A stretch of DNA of 64,000 nucleotides from Streptomyces pseudovenezuelae. Lineage in GTDB: Bacteria; Actinomycetota; Actinomycetes; Streptomycetales; Streptomycetaceae. The position numbers and the translations under genes were made by a program. The notes below the pieces were generated by a model. It was not told the DNA's origin. It searched no databases and was given only the letters and a program-made list of their open reading frames with translations. Where the stretch lies: positions 119,212 to 183,211 of the forward strand of contig NZ_JARXVH010000018.1 of NCBI RefSeq assembly GCF_029892565.1, written 5' to 3'. Shown here one piece after another: positions 8,582 through 17,646 of the stretch (positions are counted from its first letter, which is position 1; every line of letters begins with the position of its first letter).

Positions 8582-9528
8582 CGAACACCCAGATCCCGGC
8601 TGTACGCCCACGGCCCGCCATGCCACCCGCCGCCGCCGTGCGGCCGTCCGTCCGCGACCGCGGCGCCCGGCTGCTGGCCGCGCTGTTCCTGGCGCCCACG
8701 GTCGTCGGCATCGTCGTCTTCACGGCCGTGCCGATCATCGGGTCCATCGTGCTGAGTCTGTTCCACTGGAACGTGATCGACCCGCCCCGTTTCGCCGGCG
8801 GCGCCAACTACCGCACGACCTTCACGGACTCGACCGTCCTGGTCTCCTTCCGCAACACGCTCCTCTTCATGGTCCTCGCGGTCGCGCTGCAACTGCTGAT
8901 CGCGCTGTCGCTGGCGCTCGCCCTGAACGGGCGGATGCCGGTGTGGCTGCGGTCGGCGTTCCGTTCGGCGTTCTTCTTCCCGCTGGTGCTGTCCGCCGCG
9001 TCGATCTCGGTGGTGATGAAGTACCTGTTCAACCAGGACTTCGGGGTGGTGAACTGGCTGATCGGCCTGGTCGGCGTCGCGCCCGTGCCCTGGCTGACCT
9101 CGGAGCACGCGGCGATGGCCACCGTGATCCTGGTCTACGTCTGGCAGCAGTTCGGTTTCTCGTTCCTGCTGTTCATCGGCGGTCTGAACAACATCCCCAA
9201 GGAGATCCACGAGGCCGCCGCTCTCGACGGCGCGACCGGCCTGCGCAAGCACCTCGGCATCACGCTGCCGCTGCTGTCGCCGACGCTGCTCGTCGCGTCG
9301 GTGGTCGGCATCATCAACGCCCTGCAGGTCTTCGAACAGCCCTACGTCCTCACCGACGGCGGACCCGGCGACGCCACCCGCACCGTGGTGATGGTGATCT
9401 ATGAGAGGGCCTTCGAGCAGCTCGACTTCGGCGAGGCGTCCGCGGTGGGCGTGCTGCTCTTCGTGCTGATCATGGCGGTCACCGCCCTCCAGTTCCGGCT
9501 CAGCCGGCGTTTCGTCCACTACCAGTGA
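8578..9528 (+). CDS. Sugar ABC importer permease (MalF-type)
   Basis: A 316-residue inner-membrane permease with six predicted helices, the first at about residues 33-58. The ATPase-docking EAA loop reads EAAALDGATGLRKHLGITLP, as in CUT1 carbohydrate permeases. It overlaps the binding-protein gene by 4 bp. No ATPase gene is present; in Streptomyces CUT1 importers commonly share the ATPase MsiK encoded elsewhere. Confidence 0.92.
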   Translation: MTNTQIPAVRPRPAMPPAAAVRPSVRDRGARLLAALFLAPTVVGIVVFTAVPIIGSIVLSLFHWNVIDPPRFAGGANYRTTFTDSTVLVSFRNTLLFMVLAVALQLLIALSLALALNGRMPVWLRSAFRSAFFFPLVLSAASISVVMKYLFNQDFGVVNWLIGLVGVAPVPWLTSEHAAMATVILVYVWQQFGFSFLLFIGGLNNIPKEIHEAAALDGATGLRKHLGITLPLLSPTLLVASVVGIINALQVFEQPYVLTDGGPGDATRTVVMVIYERAFEQLDFGEASAVGVLLFVLIMAVTALQFRLSRRFVHYQ

Positions 9529-9532
9529 GCCG

Positions 9533-10396
9533 GTGAGCCGCATGAGCCAAGCAACCCCGACCCTGAGCCGCGTACGCCACTCACTCACCCCCTGGGCCCG
9601 GATCGCCGCACTGACCGTGTGCGCCCTGCTGACACTGGGCCCGGTCATCTGGACCGTCGCCACCTCACTGCGCACTCCGGCCCAGTCCTTCGACCTGCCC
9701 CCGCAGATCATCCCGACGCATCCGACGACCGCGGCCTACCGCGGGGTCTTCCAGCAGATCGACGTGTGGCTGCTCGCCCTGAACTCCGCGCTGGTGACGG
9801 CGCTGATCGCCGTCGGCCAGATGATCACGGCGGGCCTGGCCGGATACGCCTTCGCACGCCTGGAGTTCCGTTTCAAGAAGCCGCTCTTCGGCCTGGTCCT
9901 GGCGACCATGATGGTGCCGTTGCAGGTCACCATCGTGCCGGTGTTCCTGGTGCTGAAGTCGATGGGCCTCACCGACACGCTTCTCGGCCTGATCATCCCG
10001 GCCTTCCCGACGGCCTTCGGCACCTTCCTGATGCGCCAGTACTTCCTCGGTATGCCGAAGGACCTGGGCGAGGCGGCCATGCTGGACGGCGCGGGGACCT
10101 GGCGGATCTTCCGCTCGGTGTACGCGCCGCTGGCCACACCCGGCCTGGCGATCGTCGGCGTGCTGGCCTTCAACTACCACTGGAACGAGTTCTTCCGCCC
10201 GCTGATCCTGGAGACCTCCAGCCAGAACTACACGCTTCCGCTGGGTCTGGTCTCCCTGCAGGGCAACCTCGGCACCGGGTCCATCTCGGTGGTCCTGGCC
10301 GGGGTCGTGCTCTCGATGCTCCCCGCCGTCGCCGTGTTCGCCGTCGGCCAGCGCCCTCTGCGCGAGGGCATCACGTCCGCAGGAGTCAACCGTTGA
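9533..10396 (+). CDS. Sugar ABC importer permease (MalG-type)
   Basis: A 287-residue second CUT1 permease with six helices and the EAA loop EAAMLDGAGTWRIFRSVYAP. It starts 4 bp after the first permease. GTG at 9533 and ATG at 9542 are both possible, and neither has a clear ribosome site, so translational coupling is likely. Its TGA overlaps the TTG start of the downstream GH32 gene. Confidence 0.92.
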   Translation: MSRMSQATPTLSRVRHSLTPWARIAALTVCALLTLGPVIWTVATSLRTPAQSFDLPPQIIPTHPTTAAYRGVFQQIDVWLLALNSALVTALIAVGQMITAGLAGYAFARLEFRFKKPLFGLVLATMMVPLQVTIVPVFLVLKSMGLTDTLLGLIIPAFPTAFGTFLMRQYFLGMPKDLGEAAMLDGAGTWRIFRSVYAPLATPGLAIVGVLAFNYHWNEFFRPLILETSSQNYTLPLGLVSLQGNLGTGSISVVLAGVVLSMLPAVAVFAVGQRPLREGITSAGVNR

Positions 10397-11784
10397 GCAC
10401 TGACCCCAACGTGCCGCGTTTCAGGGTCCGTCCGCCCGTCGGCTGGATCAACGACCCCAATGGGCCGTTCCGTTGGCGGGACCGCTACCACCTCTTCTAC
10501 CAACACAACCCCGACGCACCGGTGCACGCCAACGTCCACTGGGGTCATGCCTCCAGCGCCGACCTCGTGCACTGGGAGCACCACCCGATCGCACTCACCC
10601 CGACGCCCGGCGGCCCCGACGAGGCCGGCTGCTGGTCGGGCTGCGTGACCGACGACGCCGGCACACCGACCGCCGTGTACACGGGAGTTGACCATTCCCA
10701 CACCGGACTCGGCACCATCTGCCTGGCCCGGGCGGCGGACCCGGACGACGAGCTGCTGACCGAGTGGAAGCCGCTGCCGACGCCGGTGGTGGCAGGGCCG
10801 CCGTCGGGACTGGACGTGGTGATGTTCCGCGACCCGTTCGTCTTCCGCCACGCGGACAGACGCTGGGCCCTCGTCGGGGCCGGGCACGCCGACGGCACGC
10901 CGTCGGTCCTGCTCTACGACTGCGACGACCTGACCGACTGGCGGTTCGCCGGTGTGCTGCTGGACGGCAAGGACCCGGTGGCCGCGGGCGCGTTCGGCGA
11001 CAAGTCCGTGGGCTGGGAGTGCCCGCACCTGTCCCGGACAGCAGGCGGCGACCACGTACTTCTGGTGTCCCTGTGGGACGGAGACCCCTGCTCCACCGGA
11101 TACCTGACGGGCCGTCTGCAGGCCGACGGCCAGGGCGGGTTGGGGTTCGTGCCGCGAGCCGGCGGCCGGCTCGACCAGGGGCGGGACTTCTACGCTCCCG
11201 CCGTGCTCCAGGAGCCGGACCGCGCACTGCTGTGGGGCTGGTCGTGGGAGGCCCGCCCGCAAGAGGAGGTGCGCCGGGCCGGATGGGCAGGCGTACTCAC
11301 CGCGCCACGGGTGGTCGACGTCCACCCCGACGGTTCGCTGCGGTTGAGCCCGGCCCCGGAGCTCGAACTGCTGCGCCCGGCCGAGCCGTTCGTCACCGCG
11401 CCGGGCCGGGCTCCGCTTCCCCACACGTACGACCTGACGGTCACCGCACGCGAACCGACCACGGTGAGCCTGCTCCGGGACGCGTCGGGCCGGGAGCTGA
11501 CCGTCCGGGCGGACCCTGCCTCAGGGACCGTCGTCCTCGACCGCAGCGCCTGGCCCCGGACCGGCAGGGAAGGCTCCGCCCCGATCACCGTGCACGTGCC
11601 GAAGGCGCCGGAACTCGCTCTCCGGCTGCTCGTCGACGGCTCGCTCCTCGAACTCTTCGTCGCGGAACGGGCCATGATCACCGAGCGCGTCTACCGGCGC
11701 CCCGGCGACATCGCCGAGCTGGTCGTCGACGGGCCGGGTGCCCGGGTCAACGGGTGGGCACCGGACCCACGGAGGCGCGGCTGA
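10393..11784 (+). CDS. Cytoplasmic GH32 beta-fructosidase
   Basis: A 463-residue GH32 enzyme without a signal peptide, so it acts on imported substrate. Landmarks: nucleophile Asp in GWINDPNGPF, stabiliser Asp in FRDPFVF, and acid/base Glu in WECPHL. A C-terminal beta-sandwich carries LRLLVDGSLLELFVAE. The TTG start is preferred because AGGAG lies seven bases upstream and TTGA overlaps the permease stop. Together with the exported GH32 and the importer it forms an extracellular-cut, import, intracellular-cut route for fructans. Its 3' end overlaps the convergent LacI gene by 38 bp. Confidence 0.9.
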   Translation: MSTDPNVPRFRVRPPVGWINDPNGPFRWRDRYHLFYQHNPDAPVHANVHWGHASSADLVHWEHHPIALTPTPGGPDEAGCWSGCVTDDAGTPTAVYTGVDHSHTGLGTICLARAADPDDELLTEWKPLPTPVVAGPPSGLDVVMFRDPFVFRHADRRWALVGAGHADGTPSVLLYDCDDLTDWRFAGVLLDGKDPVAAGAFGDKSVGWECPHLSRTAGGDHVLLVSLWDGDPCSTGYLTGRLQADGQGGLGFVPRAGGRLDQGRDFYAPAVLQEPDRALLWGWSWEARPQEEVRRAGWAGVLTAPRVVDVHPDGSLRLSPAPELELLRPAEPFVTAPGRAPLPHTYDLTVTAREPTTVSLLRDASGRELTVRADPASGTVVLDRSAWPRTGREGSAPITVHVPKAPELALRLLVDGSLLELFVAERAMITERVYRRPGDIAELVVDGPGARVNGWAPDPRRRG

Positions 11785-12811
11785 CCACAGGGCAGGCCAG
11801 GCGCCGGACGGTCGCGGGCGGCGTAGGGCCGGCTTCGATGGCGTCCAGGAGCAGCCGGGCCGCCGCCTCGCCCATTGCCCGGTGCGGCAGCGCGATGGAG
11901 GTGAGCGGCGGGGTGAGGAACGCGGCCATGTGCTCCTGGTCGTCGTAACCGACCACCGACAGATCGGCGGGCACGTCGATCCCGAGCCGGGTCGCGGCGT
12001 GCAGGACGCCCGCCGCGACCCGGTCGTTGTAGCACAGGACGCCAGTGGGGCGACGGCCCGGCTCGACCCCGTCGAGCAGGCGCAGCGCCCCCGCGTAGCC
12101 CGCGGAGATCTCCCCGCCGCCGCGCACGATCCACTCCTTGGGCACGGTGACGCCCTCGGCGCGCAGCGCGTCCCGGAAGCCGCGGGTACGTTCCACCGAG
12201 GCGATGTCGTCCAGACCGCCGATCACGGCGAGCCGGCGGTGGCCCGCAGCGAGCAGCAGCCGGGCGGCGGTACGGCCACCGGCGCGCTCGGCGGGAACCA
12301 CGGCGGGCAGGGAGTCGTCCTCGGGCAGGCAGTTGGCCAGCACGGAGTGGGTGCGGTGCAGGCCCTCGGGGACGCGGACCCGGCGCAGTGACATGGCCGC
12401 GTAGATGATGCCGTCCACGCGCCGGTTGAGCAGTTCCGCGACGGCCGCGTCCTCCTTGGCCGGGTCACCGCCGGAGTCGACGGTGAGGACGAGATGGTCG
12501 TTGTCCCACGCGGTCTCCATGGCGCCGCGCAGCAGCCGACCGGCGAACGGTGAGGACGCGATCTCGTCGGTGACCAGCCCGATCACGGCCGTACGGCGAC
12601 TGCGCAGACCGCGGGCCACCGGGTCGGGGCGGTAACCCAGCTGGGCCGCGACCTGCCGGATGCGTTCCTGGGTGGCGGGCGAGAGGTTGCCCTCGGCGCG
12701 GCCGTTGAACACGAAGGACACCGCGGTGTGCGACACGCCGGCGAGCCGGGCGACGTCCCGTGACGTCGGGCGCCCGGTGCCCGTGCTCCTGCTCTCCTCG
12801 GCACCGCCCAC
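11747..12811 (-). CDS. LacI-family repressor of the fructan locus
   Basis: A 354-residue regulator with an N-terminal helix-turn-helix (TSRDVARLAGVSHTAVSFVF) followed by a hinge and a periplasmic-binding-protein-like effector domain. It overlaps the end of the GH32 gene tail to tail. The central-CG palindromes in the 7.06-7.17 kb divergent promoter are the expected targets, and the effector is probably a fructan breakdown product. Both points are inferred from position. Confidence 0.88.
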   Translation of the reverse strand: MGGAEESRSTGTGRPTSRDVARLAGVSHTAVSFVFNGRAEGNLSPATQERIRQVAAQLGYRPDPVARGLRSRRTAVIGLVTDEIASSPFAGRLLRGAMETAWDNDHLVLTVDSGGDPAKEDAAVAELLNRRVDGIIYAAMSLRRVRVPEGLHRTHSVLANCLPEDDSLPAVVPAERAGGRTAARLLLAAGHRRLAVIGGLDDIASVERTRGFRDALRAEGVTVPKEWIVRGGGEISAGYAGALRLLDGVEPGRRPTGVLCYNDRVAAGVLHAATRLGIDVPADLSVVGYDDQEHMAAFLTPPLTSIALPHRAMGEAAARLLLDAIEAGPTPPATVRRLACPVVSRASVGPVPTR

Positions 12812-12935
12812 GCCGTCCGCCGCCCTCGCCCAGCCCGTCTCTGTCGATCACCGTCCACCCTATCCGCGGGGAGCGCCACGGCACACAGGAGATCCTCAGG
12901 GCGCCGCGACGTGGGCGTCCGGCGTGATCACCGGA

Positions 12936-13238
12936 ATGGACGCTGTTCTGATCGCAGCCGGAGTGCCGCCCCGGACCGTTCAGGCTCGGATGAGGCATGG
13001 CACGCTCGGCTTGACGCTGGACACGTACGGCTTCGCTCTGGAAGTGGACTGGGAGAACGCACCAGCCTCCTTCGAGGAGCTGTTCGGCATCCCCGCGCCT
13101 CGTGGATTGCCTGCGACAGCTTTGGTGCCGCGTTCGGAGCGGCTGAGGCGATGCACAGACGGCACGGGGACAAAGCGGACTCGGCCACGCAAGCGGGACT
13201 CGGGCTCTGCGGATACAGGACAGAAGGGAAGGAGGTAG
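12936..13238 (+). pseudogene. Tyrosine recombinase (integrase) C-terminal remnant
   Basis: This frame contains LIAAGVPPRTVQARMRHGTL and then LTLDTYGFALEVDWENAPAS. The first part matches the region of a tyrosine recombinase around the late catalytic His/Tyr (the usual order is 'G.s..tvq..mGH.s...TldtYa'). The N-terminal SAM-like domain and the catalytic Arg region are missing, and the frame opens with no credible start. It is best read as a decayed integrase. It sits just outside the left copy of a direct repeat pair. Confidence 0.55.
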
Positions 13239-13274
13239 AGGCAATGTCCGGAGCTGTCGTGCACGCAAACAATG

Positions 13275-13410
13275 TGTTGCAGTCGACCGCCGAAAATGTG
13301 CAACGGGTGCCGGTAGGCCGGGTGTCTGCGCAGGTCAGGAAGGGGTCGATTGACGAGCTGGACACTCCAGGCAGGACAGTTCGTTCGTGCCGGTCACTGG
13401 CTGGGCCTGA
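13275..13410 (+). repeat. Dispersed repeat, copy A
   Basis: This stretch shares three blocks with copy B at 15942-16090, in the same order and orientation: TCGACCGCCGAAAATGTGCA, GCGCAGGTCAGGAAGGGG, and GAGCTGGACACTCCAGGCA. Its last 45 bases (13366-13410) translate as SRQDSSFVPVTGWA followed by a stop, nearly identical to the end of the GH43-CBM42 protein at 5216. It ends 16 bp before the stop of the convergent metallophosphoesterase gene. Confidence 0.7.
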
Positions 13411-13426
13411 CCTGGCCAGCCCCGAG

Positions 13427-14647
13427 CTACGGCGAGGTGGGCGGGTGCGGGGAGCGGAGTACGAGCAGGGTGATCTCGCTGGGGGCGAAGACGCGGAACG
13501 GCGGGCCCCAGAAGCCGGTGCCGCGGCTGGTGTAGAGGAGGGTGCGGGTGCCGTGGTGGCTGAGGCCGGCGAGGGCGGGCTGGTCGATGCGGACCAGGTG
13601 GTGGAAGGGCCAGATCTGGCCGCCGTGGGTGTGGCCGGAGAGTTGCAGGTCGATGCCGGCGGCTGCCGCCCGGTCGACGAACTTGGGCTGGTGTGCCAGG
13701 AGTAGGACGGGCAGGTCGGGGTCGGCGCCGTTCAGGGCTCCGGCGAGGTGGGCGCGGTGGCCTGGCAGGCCGGATGACTCTGCGGTGACGTCGTCCACGC
13801 CGGCGACCACGAGGGTGTCGCCTCCGCGTTCGAGCAGCAGATGGCGGTTGCGCAGCGGCTCCCAGCCCAGTTCGCCCATCAGGTCGACCCAGCCCTGGGC
13901 CTCGCTGTAGTACTCGTGGTTGCCGGTGACGTACACCCGGGCCTGGGTGGCCCGCACGGTACCGAGTGGGACGGCCTGGGCGCGGCGGCGTTCGGCCGTG
14001 CCGTCCGCGATGTCGCCGGTGTGGCAGACCACGTCGGCTTCCAGCGCGTTCACCGTCTCGCACACCCGCGCCGACCAGCGGGCGCGGTCGAGCGGGCCGT
14101 AGTGGGTGTCGGTGATGAGGACGACGCGGGTGCCGTCCAACCCGGCGCCCAGCCGCGGGAGTTGCACGTCGAGTCGGCGCACGCCTGGCACGCGGCGGGC
14201 CTCGGCGTACCCCCACGCGAGCAGTACGGCGGTTGTGCCGAGGACGACCCACGTGACGATTCGGGCCCGGTCCTGGCTCTCGCCGACGCCTGCCACGGTC
14301 AGGGCGAGCCGCAACAGGACGCCGAGCAGAACGGACCAGGTGAACAGGACCCAGCTGGCGCCCAGCAGGGTGTCACCGACGATCGCCGCCCAGTCCTGCT
14401 GACGCCGGCCGTGGCCGCGCCCCATCGCGAGCGGCATACCCACGAGGCCGAGGACGAACAGAGCGGTGCCGACCAGCGCGACGGGCAGGGGCCAGCGCTG
14501 GCCGGTGTACAGGAGCACCCAACAGGGCACGGCCCACAGCAGGACGGGGGCGATCAGGGGGATGTAGCGCATCAGGCGGTGCAGTCGGCTCGGCCGCGGA
14601 GCTTGCACTTCGCTGTCGGCGGGTCGGGTGTCGCTGGTGTCGGTCAC
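13427..14647 (-). CDS. Membrane-anchored metallophosphoesterase
   Basis: A 406-residue protein. Several hydrophobic segments (about 28-175) precede a calcineurin-like phosphoesterase domain. Metal-binding motifs are present in order: LITDTHYG (D-x-H), CHTGDIADG (GD), VTGNHEYY (GNHE), LLAHQP and SGHTHGGQIWP. This resembles the YkuE/YaeI group of membrane phosphoesterases acting on lipid phosphates, but the substrate is unknown. The GTG at 14647 is preferred because AGAGGGGAAGC precedes it; an in-frame ATG lies at 14683. Confidence 0.88.
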   Translation of the reverse strand: MTDTSDTRPADSEVQAPRPSRLHRLMRYIPLIAPVLLWAVPCWVLLYTGQRWPLPVALVGTALFVLGLVGMPLAMGRGHGRRQQDWAAIVGDTLLGASWVLFTWSVLLGVLLRLALTVAGVGESQDRARIVTWVVLGTTAVLLAWGYAEARRVPGVRRLDVQLPRLGAGLDGTRVVLITDTHYGPLDRARWSARVCETVNALEADVVCHTGDIADGTAERRRAQAVPLGTVRATQARVYVTGNHEYYSEAQGWVDLMGELGWEPLRNRHLLLERGGDTLVVAGVDDVTAESSGLPGHRAHLAGALNGADPDLPVLLLAHQPKFVDRAAAAGIDLQLSGHTHGGQIWPFHHLVRIDQPALAGLSHHGTRTLLYTSRGTGFWGPPFRVFAPSEITLLVLRSPHPPTSP

Positions 14648-14898
14648 GCTTCCCCTCTCTGACCAGGCTGCCGTCTCGCGCACTGTATCCGGTCGTCCTC
14701 AAGCCGGTCCGGCAGGCAACGACCCGGCCAACGCGAGCCCAAGCCGGACCGGGACGAGCCCGGTACGGAGGGGCACACGCCGGAAACCTTCGGTACCGAT
14801 GGGGCCGCTCGACGCGGGTCGACTTTATTCGGTTGCTGCTCCTGGTGTCCGTCCCTCACCATGGGCGAGCCACCGGGAGCTGCCCGGTGCTCCACGAG
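14648..14898. other. Intergenic stretch between divergent metallophosphoesterase and kinase genes
   Basis: No coding signature on either strand and no clear promoter consensus. The only strong signal in this gap is the AGGAGG at 14899-14904, described with the following short frame. Confidence 0.4.
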
Positions 14899-15028
14899 AG
14901 GAGGCACGACCGTGACCACGACTGTCCTCGGCCTGCCCGCAGACCACCTCTCTCTCACCTCATGGAGCACCTCCAGCGATGTCTCGCGACGATCTCCCGC
15001 AGCACCCTCAGCACCCGGCATTTCCTGA
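14899..15028 (+). other. Possible leader frame with strong ribosome site overlapping the kinase start
   Basis: A perfect AGGAGG (14899-14904) lies seven bases before a GTG at 14912. It opens a 38-codon frame (VTTTVLGLPADHLSLTSWST at its start) that ends at 15028, 50 bases inside the kinase gene in another frame. The kinase ATG has only a weak ribosome site. The short frame could couple or limit kinase translation. No conservation data are available, so this is a candidate only. Confidence 0.35.
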
Positions 15029-15917
15029 CGACTTCGTCACCGACCCCCACCGCCGCGTTCCGCCTTCGGACGATCTGGGCGACGTCGACGACCGGTTCGT
15101 CTTCGACTTCCGTGCCTACGACGACCTTGAGGACGGCCAGCGCTGGTCGACCTGGCTCAGCGTCGAACCCCTCAGCCGAGGCCCCGAGCCGCTCCCGGAC
15201 TGGGTGGTGACCTCGCAGGGCGCGATCGACACCGAGCTCGGCGTCCTCAAGACCGGCAAGGAGGCCGACGTCCACCTCGTCGAGCGCGCCGACCCGCTCG
15301 ACCCCGACGCCGGCGTGGTCATGGCGGCCAAGCGGTACCGCTCTCCCGAGCACCGGTCCTTCCACCGCGCCGCGTCCTACACCGAGGGCCGCTCGATGAA
15401 GCGCTCACGTGACGAGCGGGCCGTCAAACGGAAGAGCACCTTCGGCCGGCAGGTCGCGGCCGGCGAGTGGGCGGTGTCCGAGTGGGCCGCGCTGGTGCGG
15501 CTCTGGAACCTCGGACTGCCGGTTCCCTACCCGGTCCAGATCGACGGCACCGAGATCCTGATGGAGTGGATCACCGTCGTCGGCGAGGACGGCGCCGTCG
15601 GGACCGCACCCCGGCTCGCCCAGACCCGACCCTCGCCCGAGCTGCTGGCGGCGTACTTCGAGCAGCTCACCGATGCGCTCGCGACGATGGTGCAGAACGG
15701 CCTCGTGCACGGCGACCTCTCGGCGTACAACATCCTGGCGGCGGGCGAGCGGCTGGTCGTCATCGACCTGCCACAGATCGTCGACCTGGTCGGCAACCTC
15801 AACGGGATGAGCTTCCTCCAGCGTGACTGCGCCAACATCTGCGGCTGGTTCCGCTCACGAGGTCTTGAGGTCGACGAGCACGCGCTGTTCGCGGAGTTGA
15901 TGGCGCACGCCTTCTGA
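14979..15917 (+). CDS. RIO-family atypical serine/threonine kinase
   Basis: A 312-residue RIO-type kinase. The ATP-binding core includes GVLKTGKEADVHLVE (P-loop-like) and VVMAAKRYR (lysine). The catalytic loop is VHGDLSAYNIL (HGDxxxxN) and the metal-binding Asp is in VVIDLPQIVD, the RIO signature. Bacterial RIO proteins phosphorylate unknown targets, while archaeal and eukaryotic ones act in ribosome assembly. The N-terminal 70 residues are acidic. It is flanked by unrelated genes and lies between the two repeat copies A and B. Confidence 0.88.
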   Translation: MSRDDLPQHPQHPAFPDDFVTDPHRRVPPSDDLGDVDDRFVFDFRAYDDLEDGQRWSTWLSVEPLSRGPEPLPDWVVTSQGAIDTELGVLKTGKEADVHLVERADPLDPDAGVVMAAKRYRSPEHRSFHRAASYTEGRSMKRSRDERAVKRKSTFGRQVAAGEWAVSEWAALVRLWNLGLPVPYPVQIDGTEILMEWITVVGEDGAVGTAPRLAQTRPSPELLAAYFEQLTDALATMVQNGLVHGDLSAYNILAAGERLVVIDLPQIVDLVGNLNGMSFLQRDCANICGWFRSRGLEVDEHALFAELMAHAF

Positions 15918-15941
15918 ACCGGGGCCGGTTGTTGCGGCCGT

Positions 15942-16090
15942 GGTGCTGCACTCGACCGCCGAAAATGTGCAAGGGATGTGCAACGGGCACCGTCTGACTG
16001 AGTGTCCGCGCAGGTCAGGAAGGGGCCACTTGAGGAGCTGGACACTCCAGGCAAGACAGGCCGTTCGTGCCGGTGACCGCCTGGGCCTGA
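15942..16090 (+). repeat. Dispersed repeat, copy B
   Basis: Same block order as copy A at 13275-13410. The last 45 bases (16046-16090) read SRQDRPFVPVTAWA then a stop, again like the 3' end of the GH43-CBM42 gene. The similarity to that gene continues past its stop codon (TGACCTGC then CCCC). Copy B ends 27 bp before the stop of the convergent oxidoreductase gene. Confidence 0.7.
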
Positions 16091-16116
16091 CCTGCGCCCC
16101 TTCACGACCGCGCCGT

Positions 16117-17646
16117 TCAGATGTCGCGCCTCTCCAACGGCCGTACGGCGGGACCCTGCAGGATCTGTCCGTCCGGTGCGAAGCGGGAGCCGTGGCACGG
16201 GCATTCCCATGCCTGTTCCGCACGATTGAAGGCCACGATGCAGCCGAGGTGGGTGCAGCGGGCCGAGACCGCGTGGAGCCGGCCGTTCTCGTCGCGGTGA
16301 ACGGCGTATTGCCGGCCGCCCGTCCGTACTACGGCACCTTCGCCGCGCGGGATGTCCTGCGGTGCCGGGCCCGTCGGCACCGGCAACCGGTCGCCGACGA
16401 AGTGCCGGGCCACGTGGGCCTGGTGCTTCAGGAACGATCCGCCCTCGCGGACCACGGAGGCCAGGCGGCGCGGATCGTAGAGGCCGCTCCACTCGCACTC
16501 GCGTCCGCGGACGAGATCGCTGAGCAGACCACCCGCCATGATGCCGCCGCTCAGCCCCCAGCCGCCGAAGCCGGTGGCCACGTAGGTGTGCCGGCTGCGG
16601 GCGTGGAGCGGTCCGACGAGAGGCACGGAGTCGGTGGAGTCGTTGTCCTGCGTGGCCCAGCGATGCGTGGGCGTGAGGCCCGGGAAGTGGTCCTCGGCCC
16701 AGGCGGACAGCCGGGCGAAGCGTTCCTCGACGTCGGTGGCACCGGGGGTGAAGTGCTCCCCGGTGACGATCAGCAGGCGTTTGCCGTCGCCGTACGGTGC
16801 GCTGCGGACCGACCGCGTGGCCCGCTCGGGTGTGATGTACATGCCGCGCGGGGCCAGTGCCTCGTCGACGGTCCCGGCCACCACCAGCTCCCGCCTCGGG
16901 GACAGCCTGGTGAAGAGCAGGGCCCGGTCGAACAGGGGGTAGTGCGTGGCGACCACGACCTCGCGGGCACGCACCGACACTCCGGCGTCGGTCGACAGCA
17001 CGCAGGGTTCGCCCTCGCTGAGCCCCACGATCCGGGTGTCCTCGTAGACGGCGCCGCCGCGCCGGCGCAGGTCGTCCGCGAGCGCCAGCAGGTACTTCCG
17101 GGGGTGGAACTGGGCCTGGCCCGTGACCCGGACCGCGCCGGCCACCGGGAAGGGCAGGTCGGTCTCCGTGACGAAGTCGGCCGGCAGACCCGCCTCGCGT
17201 GCCGCCTGCGCCTCGGCCCGCAGCTTCGCCACGCCCCCAGGGTCCTCGGCGTACGTGAAGGCCGCCGCCTCCTCCCACTCGCAGTCGATGTCCAACTCCT
17301 CGACGATCTCGGCGGCGTGCCGGATCGCGGCGGACTGCGAGTGCGCGTACAGCCGTGCGCCCTCGGGGCCGCGGGTGCGGCGGAGATGGTCGTAGACCAG
17401 CGTGTGCAGGGCGGTCAGCTTGGCCGTCGTGCGAGCGGTGACGCCGGCGGCCAGCCGTCCGGCCTCCAGGACGGCCACCTCGCGTCCCTGCCTCACCAGC
17501 TCCCAGGCCGTACTGAGCCCCGCGATGCCGCCGCCGACCACCGCGACGTCGACGGAGAGGTCACGCGACGGCGGCGGAGCGGACGGCTCGCCGGGGGGTG
17601 CGGTCTCCAGCCAGTACGACCCGTTGATTCCTGTCTCGGCGTTCAT
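16117..17646 (-). CDS. FAD-dependent oxidoreductase with C-terminal Rieske [2Fe-2S] domain
   Basis: A 509-residue fusion. The N-terminal DAO-type FAD domain has the dinucleotide motif VAVVGGGIAGLSTAWEL (about 30-46) and a C-terminal FAD segment YVATGFGGWGLSGGIMAGG. The last 100 residues form a Rieske domain with ligands in CTHLGC and CPCHGS (C-x-H-x2-C and C-x2-H). Such glycine-oxidase/Rieske fusions are common in actinobacteria, and their substrate is unknown. ATG at 17646 is chosen because conserved sequence begins near there; the frame is open upstream to 17715. It is divergent from the methyltransferase gene. Confidence 0.88.
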   Translation of the reverse strand: MNAETGINGSYWLETAPPGEPSAPPPSRDLSVDVAVVGGGIAGLSTAWELVRQGREVAVLEAGRLAAGVTARTTAKLTALHTLVYDHLRRTRGPEGARLYAHSQSAAIRHAAEIVEELDIDCEWEEAAAFTYAEDPGGVAKLRAEAQAAREAGLPADFVTETDLPFPVAGAVRVTGQAQFHPRKYLLALADDLRRRGGAVYEDTRIVGLSEGEPCVLSTDAGVSVRAREVVVATHYPLFDRALLFTRLSPRRELVVAGTVDEALAPRGMYITPERATRSVRSAPYGDGKRLLIVTGEHFTPGATDVEERFARLSAWAEDHFPGLTPTHRWATQDNDSTDSVPLVGPLHARSRHTYVATGFGGWGLSGGIMAGGLLSDLVRGRECEWSGLYDPRRLASVVREGGSFLKHQAHVARHFVGDRLPVPTGPAPQDIPRGEGAVVRTGGRQYAVHRDENGRLHAVSARCTHLGCIVAFNRAEQAWECPCHGSRFAPDGQILQGPAVRPLERRDI

